Below, piece by piece: positions 5,885 to 11,923 of a stretch of 11,923 nucleotides of DNA. This stretch comes from Alistipes sp. (GTDB taxonomy: Bacteria; Bacteroidota; Bacteroidia; Bacteroidales; Rikenellaceae): assembly GCA_029051915.1 (NCBI GenBank), contig JAIDKM010000142.1:1-11923 (forward strand), read 5' to 3'. Position 1 is the stretch's first letter. The number at the start of each line of letters is the position of its first letter. The notes under the pieces are model-generated. The model worked only from the letters and a program-made list of their open reading frames with translations. It was not told where the DNA came from and searched no databases. The position numbers were made by a program, and so were the translations under genes.

Positions 5885-8800
5885 ATGACACTCTCCGAAT
5901 ATTCGTTGCGCAACGCGAAAGTCATCTGGTTCTTCCTGTTCATCTTGTTGGCGGGCGGCGCGGCCGGATTCGCCACATTGGGTAAGAAAGAGGATTCGGT
6001 CTTCGTCATCAAAAGCGCGTCGCTCGTCTGTTCCTATCCCGGCGCCGCACCGCAGGAGGTCGAATCGCTCATCACCGAGCCTATCGAGCGCGAGGTGCAG
6101 GCGATGCGCAATATCTACAAAGTTACGTCCGAATCCTCCTACGGACTTTCGAAAATTCTCGTCGAACTGGATCCGGCAACTTCCGCACGCGATATTCCCC
6201 AGCTGTGGGACGAATTGCGGCGCAAGGCGCTCGATATCCAGCCCCGACTGCCCGAGGGCGCTTCTCCGATCTCCGTGGCCGATGATTTCGGCGACGTCTA
6301 CGGCATCTATTACGGGCTCTCGGTCGATGCCGGCTTTTCGTGGAGCGAGTTGCGCGAGTGGGCGCAGCGGCTCAAAACGCTTCTCGTAACCGTTCCGGGT
6401 GTTCAGAAAGTCTCATTGTTCGGCGAGCAGACTCCCGTTGTGAACGTCTACGTCAGCATGGCGTCGCTCGCCAATTTCTCGATCCGGCCCGAGACGATCG
6501 TCTCCACGATCCGGCAGCAGAATGCCGTGGTCAGCAGCGGCGAGAAACAGGCCGGGGCGCTCGAAATCCAGATCCTCGAAGAGGGCGCTTACCGCAGTCT
6601 TGATGACATCGCTGGACAGCTGTTGATCTCCTCGACCGGCCAGCAGTACCGTTTGGGCGATATTGCACGCGTGGTTCAGGGATACGCCGAGCCGCCGCAG
6701 ACGCTGATGCGCGTTGACGGTCGCCGTGCCGTGGGGATCGGCATCTCCACTGAGGCGCAGGCCGACGTCGTACGTACCGGCGACCGGATCGCCCGAGTGC
6801 TTGCGGCCGAAACTGCCCGCATGCCCGTGGGCATGGAGCTCACGGTGCTCTATCCCGAAAATCGCATCGCTCGCGAGGCGAATGCTACGTTCGTGTTGAA
6901 CCTTGCCGAATCCGTTGCCATCGTCGTCGCCATCATCATGCTCGTCATGGGCTTCCGTGCCGGGGTGTTGATCGGCACTTCGCTGCTCTTTTCGATCGGC
7001 GGTACGTTGTTGCTGATGCAGATTCTCGGCGAGGGGCTCACCCGTACTTCGTTGGCCGGTTTCATCATCGCAATGGGCAGGCTCGTCGACAACGCCCTCG
7101 TCGTTACGGACAATGCCCGGCAGGCCATGTTGCGGGGCATCGATCGTCGTCAGGCCGTCATCGAGGGGGCCGATGCTCCGCGTTGGAGCTTGCTGGGTGC
7201 CACGTTGATCGCCGTCTTCTCGTTCCTGCCGTTGTACCTCGCTCCTTCTTCCGTCGCCGAGATCGTCCGGCCGTTGTTCGTCGTGCTGGCTTTGTCGCTG
7301 TTGCTCAGCTGGGTGCTGGCTCTGACACAGACTCCTTTGTTCGGCAGTTTCATGCTCCGCGTGAAATCCCGGAAGAAAGATCCCTATGATACCCGGTTCT
7401 ATCGCCTTTTCGACCGGCTGTTGGCGCGGTTGCTGCGTTGGCGGTGGGGCGTTATCATTGGGGTCGTCGTTCTTTTCGTCGCGTCGCTCGTCATCATGGG
7501 GCGGATGCCTCAGAATTTCTTTCCGGCGCTCGACAAACCTTATTTCCGGGCCGACGTCCTGTTGCCCGAGGGCTTCAACATCCGTGAAACCGAGCGGAAC
7601 CTGCGACGCATGGAGGCGTGGCTCGCCGAGCAGCCCGAGGTGAAGTGCGTCTCGGTTACGTTGGGCGCCACGCCGCCGCGTTATTATCTGGCCAGCAGCA
7701 GCGTCTCTCTGCGGCCCAACTTCGGCAATATCCTTGTCGAGCTCCACGACAAGCGGCAGACTGCCGCGGTCGAGGAGCGTTTCGACGCCTACGTCGCGGC
7801 CGAGTTTCCCGACGTCTGGCTTCGGTCTTCGCTTTTCAAGCTCTCGCCCGTACCCGATGCCGCCATCGAATTCGGGTTCATCGGCGACAACATCGATACC
7901 CTCTGCCGGTTGACGGAAGCCGCCGAGCGGATCATGTGGCGTACGCCCGGCACTACGCGCATCCGCAACAGCTGGGGCAATCGCGAACCTGCCTGGATGC
8001 CCGTCTATTCGCAGATGAAAGGGCAGCGCATCGGCATCACCCGCAGCCAGATGGCGCAGGGCATCACCATCGCCACGCAGGGGTATACGTTGGGCGAGTA
8101 TCGCCAGGGCGATCTTTTCATGCCTATTCTGCTCAAGGACGAGAACATCGCCTCCTACAATCTCACCAACCTGCAGGCCCTGCCCATCTTCAGTCCTTCG
8201 GGCCGCGTCTTTTCGCTCGGACAGGCTGTCGAGGACTTCCGTTTCGGGTTTCGGCAGGGCGTCGTCAAGCGTTACAACCGGCAGCGTGTCATGAAGGCGC
8301 AGTGCGATCCGGCCCGCGGGGTCAATACCATGCAGTTGTTTTCCGCTTTGCGCGACTCCATCGAGCGGCGGATCGTCCTGCCCGAGGGGTATTCGATGAA
8401 GGTGTTCGGCGAGCAGGAGAGCCAGCAGGAGTCCAACGCTGCCCTGGCTGCTTACATGCCGTTGACGCTGGTGCTGATTCTCATCGTCCTGCTTCTGTTG
8501 TTCCGTAACTACCGCGAGCCGGTCGTGATTCTGCTGATGATTCCGTTGATTTTCATCGGCGTGGTTCTCGGACTCGTCGTAACAGGCAAAGTCTTCAACT
8601 TCTTTTCGTTACTCGGATTGCTCGGACTGGTGGGCATGAACATCAAGAACGCCGTAGTGCTCGTCGGGCAGATCGACGAGTTGCGAGCTTCCGGAGTCGC
8701 TCCCTACGAGGCGCTACTCTCTGCCACCCGCAGTCGCATCGTTCCCGTAACGATGGCTTCGGGCACCACCATTCTCGGCATGCTGCCTCTTTTGTTCGAT

Positions 8801-8917
8801 TCCATGTTCGGGGCGATGGCCGCCACGATCATGGGCGGGCTATTCGTCGCTACATTGCTCACGATCTGCGTGTTGCCTGTGGCTTATGCCGTATTTTACA
8901 ATATCCGCCGGTTATGA
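5885..8917 (+). CDS. RND-family efflux transporter, inner-membrane permease
   Basis: A 1010-residue AcrB-like proton-driven exporter of normal family length. One membrane helix lies near residues 13-32. A large periplasmic domain follows, then a helix block at about 340-490, helix 7 at about 521-540, a second periplasmic domain, and helices 8-12 at about 857-1008, the twofold duplicated RND plan. The proton-relay segment of helix 4 reads GRLVDNALVVTDN: Asp402 matches AcrB Asp407, but the neighbouring Asp408 position is Asn403. Lys921 in GMNIKNAVVLVG matches the conserved AcrB Lys940. The VDN form occurs in other RND pumps, so it does not imply loss of function. Sequence style suggests the hydrophobe/amphiphile exporter class rather than the heavy-metal class, which usually carries other residues here. 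It follows the adaptor gene by 7 bp and overlaps the channel gene by 4 bp. Confidence 0.95.
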   Translation: MTLSEYSLRNAKVIWFFLFILLAGGAAGFATLGKKEDSVFVIKSASLVCSYPGAAPQEVESLITEPIEREVQAMRNIYKVTSESSYGLSKILVELDPATSARDIPQLWDELRRKALDIQPRLPEGASPISVADDFGDVYGIYYGLSVDAGFSWSELREWAQRLKTLLVTVPGVQKVSLFGEQTPVVNVYVSMASLANFSIRPETIVSTIRQQNAVVSSGEKQAGALEIQILEEGAYRSLDDIAGQLLISSTGQQYRLGDIARVVQGYAEPPQTLMRVDGRRAVGIGISTEAQADVVRTGDRIARVLAAETARMPVGMELTVLYPENRIAREANATFVLNLAESVAIVVAIIMLVMGFRAGVLIGTSLLFSIGGTLLLMQILGEGLTRTSLAGFIIAMGRLVDNALVVTDNARQAMLRGIDRRQAVIEGADAPRWSLLGATLIAVFSFLPLYLAPSSVAEIVRPLFVVLALSLLLSWVLALTQTPLFGSFMLRVKSRKKDPYDTRFYRLFDRLLARLLRWRWGVIIGVVVLFVASLVIMGRMPQNFFPALDKPYFRADVLLPEGFNIRETERNLRRMEAWLAEQPEVKCVSVTLGATPPRYYLASSSVSLRPNFGNILVELHDKRQTAAVEERFDAYVAAEFPDVWLRSSLFKLSPVPDAAIEFGFIGDNIDTLCRLTEAAERIMWRTPGTTRIRNSWGNREPAWMPVYSQMKGQRIGITRSQMAQGITIATQGYTLGEYRQGDLFMPILLKDENIASYNLTNLQALPIFSPSGRVFSLGQAVEDFRFGFRQGVVKRYNRQRVMKAQCDPARGVNTMQLFSALRDSIERRIVLPEGYSMKVFGEQESQQESNAALAAYMPLTLVLILIVLLLLFRNYREPVVILLMIPLIFIGVVLGLVVTGKVFNFFSLLGLLGLVGMNIKNAVVLVGQIDELRASGVAPYEALLSATRSRIVPVTMASGTTILGMLPLLFDSMFGAMAATIMGGLFVATLLTICVLPVAYAVFYNIRRL

Positions 8918-10155
8918 AACGTTTTTTGCTTCTCTCTTTTGCACTCTTTTCTCTGCCGCTCGCGGCGCAGACGCCCCTTGAGGAATACCGGCAGGCGGTG
9001 ATCTCTTACAGCTTGCAGTTGAAAGCCGCCGCTGCCCGGAGCCAATCCGCCGGTCAGACGTTCGGACAGGCTCGTACGGGTTTCTTGCCCCGGCTCGCAA
9101 TGGAGGGCAGTTTCACCGCCACGGCCCATCATTACGACGGGGTGAAACAGTGGACGTTCGGCGTGCTGCCTCAGCTGGTGCAGGTGGTCTACGGCGGCGG
9201 GTCGGTGCGTGCCGGGGTCGAGCACGCCGAGGCCGGTTATGGCATTGCGCTTTGCGAGGAGGAGTTTTCACGGCTGGAGGTGCGCTATGCCGCCGATTAT
9301 GCTTACTGGAATCTCTCGGCCCTCGATCTCTATACGGCGGCCATGCGGCAGTACGTATCACTGATTCTGTCGCTCAAGGAGGTCGTCGACCGGCGTTTCG
9401 AGGAGGGGTATATCGCCAAAGGCGACGTGCTGATGATCGATGCCCGGCTGAGCGAAGCCCGTTATCAGCTCGTGGCGGCCGAACGGCGGGCCGAGATCGC
9501 GTTGCATAATTTCAATATTTTGCGTGGCACCGATCCGGCCGAAACGGTACGTCTTGCCGATGGCGTGCGCGATTCGATCCGGATGCCGCAGCGGGTCTGC
9601 GGGGCTGATGCCGTGTCGCGTCGGCCCGATTACGAGGCCGCACAGTTGCGTTCCGTGCAGGCCGAGGCGGCGGTTCGGGTGGCCCGGGCACCCTTCAATC
9701 CGCAGGTCAGCATCGGGATCGGCGGGTCGTGGCAGCCTTATTTGCCCAACCGGACGGGAACCACCACGCTCGACGGCTCCGCGTTCGTCAAGGTCTCGGT
9801 GCCGATCTTCCACGGCGGCGAACGGCGCCGGGCGATGGGAGCCGCGCGGGCACTCCTGCTCGAAAGCGAGTGGAACGCCGCGCAGCTGCAGGACGATATC
9901 GAGCGCGAGGAAATGAACGGATGGACGGCGATCGTGCAGAGCCGGGCACAGATCGACGCTTCGGAACAGAGCCTGCGCATCGCCGGCGAGAATCTCGCCA
10001 TCAGCACCTATTCCTATGGCGAGGGATTGGTAACGATCCTCGACGTTCTGCAGGCTCAGCTCAGTTGGATCCAGCTCTACACGTACGACATTACGGCCCG
10101 TTACAACTATGCCGTCGCCATTTCCGATTACTTCCGGATCACCGCCGCAGAGTAA
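8914..10155 (+). CDS. TolC-like outer-membrane efflux channel
   Basis: A 413-residue outer membrane factor with a classic signal peptide: KR, a hydrophobic core, and LAA before Gln19, so cleavage is probably after residue 18. No lipobox Cys follows, unlike many OprM-type channels. The protein shows two OEP repeats. The second is recognisable at SRRPDYEAAQLRSVQAEAA (from 235) followed by the FNPQVSIGIGGSW strand. Long amphipathic helices rich in Ala, Glu, Arg and Gln fit the alpha-barrel. As trimer it would form the exit duct for the pump encoded just upstream. Its ATG overlaps the permease stop (ATGA, 4 bp), supporting translational coupling. It is on the short side for the family (commonly about 420-480 residues), but both halves are present. 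No terminator is seen downstream, where an opposing gene ends 2 bp away. Confidence 0.92.
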   Translation: MKRFLLLSFALFSLPLAAQTPLEEYRQAVISYSLQLKAAAARSQSAGQTFGQARTGFLPRLAMEGSFTATAHHYDGVKQWTFGVLPQLVQVVYGGGSVRAGVEHAEAGYGIALCEEEFSRLEVRYAADYAYWNLSALDLYTAAMRQYVSLILSLKEVVDRRFEEGYIAKGDVLMIDARLSEARYQLVAAERRAEIALHNFNILRGTDPAETVRLADGVRDSIRMPQRVCGADAVSRRPDYEAAQLRSVQAEAAVRVARAPFNPQVSIGIGGSWQPYLPNRTGTTTLDGSAFVKVSVPIFHGGERRRAMGAARALLLESEWNAAQLQDDIEREEMNGWTAIVQSRAQIDASEQSLRIAGENLAISTYSYGEGLVTILDVLQAQLSWIQLYTYDITARYNYAVAISDYFRITAAE

Positions 10156-10157
10156 TC

Positions 10158-10571
10158 CTACTCTTTCACCGGCTCCGGTTCCGTGCTCACGATCGCTACT
10201 TCGTGCGTGATCGGGGCGATGCGGCGCAGCATCTGCGACAGTCCGCAGTATTTCTCGTGCGTCAGTTCGATGGCGCGGCTCGCTTTCTCCTGTTCGCTGC
10301 CCGAACCGCATTCGACGTTGTATACTACATGGAACGACCGGAACATGCTTTCGGCTTGGAGCGTTTCGGTGCTCAGTTCGCCCGAATAGCTGATTTCCAG
10401 ATTCTTGGGCTTAAGGTGCATCTTCTGCATCACTATCATCGCCGTGTACCCCGAGCATTGCGCCGCCGCGTACAGCAGCAGTTCTTTGGGATTCATTTCG
10501 TCGCATCCGGGACCGTCGATCGGCCGGAATTTCCCGTTTTCGGTCATTTGTACCGTTACTTTCTCGATCAT
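10158..10571 (-). CDS. OsmC/Ohr-family protein
   Basis: A 137-residue OsmC-like protein, the usual length. The two family cysteines are present: Cys39 in AAAQCSGYTAM at the start of the central helix, and Cys109 in KYCGLSQML. In OsmC and Ohr this pair reduces organic or inorganic hydroperoxides. The second motif (YCGLS rather than the Ohr form CPYS) and the MNPKELLLYA lead-in point to the OsmC/YhfA-like group, whose members are less well characterised, so the substrate is open. I start at the ATG complementary to 10569-10571. A longer frame beginning at 10613 would add 14 lysine-rich residues that are not family-like. The leader before the ATG is A-rich with no Shine-Dalgarno sequence. The gene is convergent with the outer-membrane channel (stops 2 bp apart) and divergent from the TPR gene. 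Confidence 0.92.
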   Translation of the reverse strand: MIEKVTVQMTENGKFRPIDGPGCDEMNPKELLLYAAAQCSGYTAMIVMQKMHLKPKNLEISYSGELSTETLQAESMFRSFHVVYNVECGSGSEQEKASRAIELTHEKYCGLSQMLRRIAPITHEVAIVSTEPEPVKE

Positions 10572-10686
10572 AATCTTTTTTGTTTTTAGAGTGTATGTTT
10601 TCCGTTTCGACAAATTCCGTTCCCCGCGTGCATGTCAGGCAGGAAAATTTGCTATCTTTGCTCCATTCTTTCAGAACTCTTAGTTT
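10572..10686. promoter_or_regulatory. Divergent intergenic region between OsmC-family and TPR genes
   Basis: 115 bp separate the start codons of two outward-facing genes, so promoters for both should lie here. It is clearly more AT-rich than the flanking genes, notably the T-runs at 10575-10587, which read as an A-rich leader on the minus strand. A good -7 element is visible for the plus strand only. For the minus strand a TTTG (complement of 10611-10614) could serve as a -33 box, but no matching TAnnTTTG lies at suitable distance, so I do not call a promoter there. No hairpin, palindrome or small gene is apparent. Confidence 0.7.
10653..10660 (+). promoter_or_regulatory. Bacteroidetes-type -7 promoter element for the TPR gene
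   Basis: TATCTTTG matches the Bacteroidetes sigma-ABfr -7 consensus TAnnTTTG at every fixed position. It lies 26 bp before the ATG at 10687, which would put the transcript start near 10665-10668 and leave a leader of about 20 nt. No convincing -33 TTTG is seen at the expected distance (around 10629-10634), so the upstream half is weak or absent. This is the only clear promoter I find in the window. Confidence 0.65.
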
Positions 10687-11923
10687 ATGCGGAAACATAC
10701 TTTCTTGCTGGCTTTCCTGCTGTGCGGCATTTTCGGCGCGCAGGCCGCTTCCGATGCACCCGGCGAATTCATCGTCCGGGGACGCGAATTGTTCGATTCC
10801 GGGCGTTGGAGCGATGCCAGACACGAGTTCCTCGCCGCACGCCAGGCGTTGCATCCCGGACAGCGGGCCGAAGCCGAGGAGATCGACTTCTTTCTGGCTG
10901 CTTGTGCCGTGGAGCTGGGGAGTCCCGATGCCGAGAGCGCGTTGAACGGCTTCATCGCCGAGCATCCCGGATCGGTCTATACCAACGACGTCAATTTCGC
11001 ACTCGGTTCTTTCTATTGTGCACAGGACGACATGCAGCGTGCCCGCGAGGCTTTCCGGAAGACCGATTACAAGGCTCTGAACGCTTCGCGCCGCGAGCAG
11101 TACGACATCCGCATGGGATGCGTGGAGTTCGCCGACGGCAATTATACGAAGACTTACGACTACTTCAACCGGATCGACCGGCGCAGCAAGTATGCCGACC
11201 ATGCGCTTTATTACAAATCCTATATCGATTATGTCGAGGGTCGTTACGATCGCGCCCGAACCGGATTCGCTGCGCTTGCGAGCAGCGACGCCTACCGCGA
11301 CGTCGTGCCTTATTATCTCCTGCAGATCGAGTTCCGAGAGGGTAATTACCGTTACGTCGTCGAGCAGGGCGATTCGCTGGCCGGCCGGCTCGTGCCCGAG
11401 CGCCGAGCCGAACTGGAACGCGTGATCGCCGAATCGTGGTTTCGCCTCGGTGATTTCAACCGTACTGTCGAGCACCTCGGCAAATTCCGCGATGCCGGCG
11501 GTATCTTCGACCGCGATGCTTCCTATCAGATGGGTTTCTCGCTCTACCGCACGGCCCGTTATCCGGAGTCCGTCGAGTGGTTGCGCAAGGCGTGCGGTGC
11601 CGAGGACGAATTGACTCAGAACGCCTCCTATCACCTGGCAGATTGCTATCTGCGGGCCGGCGACAAGCAGGCCGCCATGCAGGCGTTCGCCATGGCTGCC
11701 GATGATTGTTTCGACACTCGGATCGCCGAGGACGCGTTGTTCAACTATGCCAAGTTGCAGTACGAGCTGGGCGGGGGTGCTTTCAACGGTGCTATCAACA
11801 TGTTGAGCAAGTATGCCGAGCGTTATCCCGCCTCGCCCCGAATCGGCGAGGTGCGGACGTTGTTGATCGCTGCGTATTACAATTCTCGAGATTACGATGC
11901 CGCCTACCGGGCCATCACGGCTT
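10687..11923 (+). CDS. Secreted tetratricopeptide-repeat protein (N-terminal 412 codons)
   Basis: The frame is open from ATG 10687 to the right edge, so the protein is incomplete. It begins with a signal peptide: RKH, then a hydrophobic core, then AQA with likely cleavage after residue 20, so it should be periplasmic or outer-membrane facing. After that it is a run of TPR-like helix pairs. Repeat units start near residues 28, 104, 143, 173, 208, 244, 278, 313 and 350, mostly spaced 30-39 residues, with TPR-type residues such as ALYYKSYIDYVEGRYDRA, ASYHLADCYLRAGDKQAA and ALFNYAKLQYELGG. The last part also contains EHPGS and ERYPASPR, the turns seen in BamD/YbgF-like periplasmic TPR proteins. 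Large secreted TPR proteins of this style are common in Bacteroidetes. They probably act as protein-protein scaffolds, but I cannot name a specific partner. A promoter element precedes it. Confidence 0.85.
   Translation, partial: MRKHTFLLAFLLCGIFGAQAASDAPGEFIVRGRELFDSGRWSDARHEFLAARQALHPGQRAEAEEIDFFLAACAVELGSPDAESALNGFIAEHPGSVYTNDVNFALGSFYCAQDDMQRAREAFRKTDYKALNASRREQYDIRMGCVEFADGNYTKTYDYFNRIDRRSKYADHALYYKSYIDYVEGRYDRARTGFAALASSDAYRDVVPYYLLQIEFREGNYRYVVEQGDSLAGRLVPERRAELERVIAESWFRLGDFNRTVEHLGKFRDAGGIFDRDASYQMGFSLYRTARYPESVEWLRKACGAEDELTQNASYHLADCYLRAGDKQAAMQAFAMAADDCFDTRIAEDALFNYAKLQYELGGGAFNGAINMLSKYAERYPASPRIGEVRTLLIAAYYNSRDYDAAYRAITA

Noticed and set aside
6413..7747. Long open frame on the minus strand inside the RND permease gene (about 444 codons)
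   Set aside because: It lies wholly within a clear RND coding frame, its translation is low in hydrophobic structure and rich in Gln, Asp, Arg and His as expected of a complement shadow in GC-rich DNA, and it matches no family I recognise.
9358..10311. Minus-strand open frame opposite the outer-membrane channel gene (about 317 codons)
   Set aside because: The opposite strand codes for a complete TolC-like protein with signal peptide and OEP repeats. The minus frame has no recognisable domain and runs into the OsmC gene.
10611..10614. Possible -33 TTTG box for the OsmC-family gene on the minus strand
   Set aside because: No TAnnTTTG element sits at a suitable distance towards the gene, so a four-base match alone is not enough.
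10411..11634. Long open frame on the minus strand across the OsmC start, the promoter region and the TPR gene (about 407 codons)
   Set aside because: It overlaps two well-supported genes and the divergent promoter region. The plus-strand frame from 10687 has a signal peptide and TPR repeats, and the OsmC frame has both family cysteines.

Overview
The window looks like chromosomal DNA from a GC-rich member of the Bacteroidales. Alistipes or a close Rikenellaceae relative is my best guess. The reasons are an NADP-free, purely housekeeping gene content of Bacteroidetes type, A-rich leaders without a Shine-Dalgarno sequence, a TATCTTTG promoter element fitting the Bacteroidetes -7 consensus TAnnTTTG, and a membrane protein resembling the Bacteroidetes family I know as BT_3928. 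The genus is an inference from gene content and base composition. I see no mobile element, CRISPR array, rRNA or tRNA.

Region 1 (1-4787, all + strand) is a tightly packed operon. It starts with the last 53 codons of sufB, then sufC, an unusually short sufD, sufS, thymidylate kinase (tmk) and a DoxX/MauE-like membrane protein with a C-terminal thioredoxin-fold-like domain. Gene junctions are 23, -1, 1, 4 and -11 bp, so translation is probably coupled through much of it. SufBCD scaffolds Fe-S clusters using ATP hydrolysis by SufC and sulfur from the cysteine desulfurase SufS. No sufE or sufU sulfur-transfer partner is visible.

A perfect 13-bp hairpin followed by a T-run (4812-4845) separates region 1 from region 2. 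It ends only 3 nt before the start codon of the next gene, which is unusual for a simple terminator.

Region 2 (4849-10155, + strand) is a complete tripartite RND efflux operon: a lipoprotein periplasmic adaptor, an inner-membrane RND permease and a TolC-like outer-membrane factor, with junctions of 7 and -4 bp. Together they would form one pump spanning both membranes. No local regulator gene is present.

Region 3 (10156-11923) holds a convergent OsmC-family gene (minus strand) whose stop codon lies 2 bp from the tolC stop, a 115-bp divergent promoter region, and the first 412 codons of a secreted TPR-repeat protein that runs off the right end.

Overall this is core genome rather than an accessory island, and I find no clear undescribed system. 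The points most worth a second look are the hairpin abutting the efflux start codon, the short SufD, and the redox-type membrane protein at the end of the suf-tmk operon.
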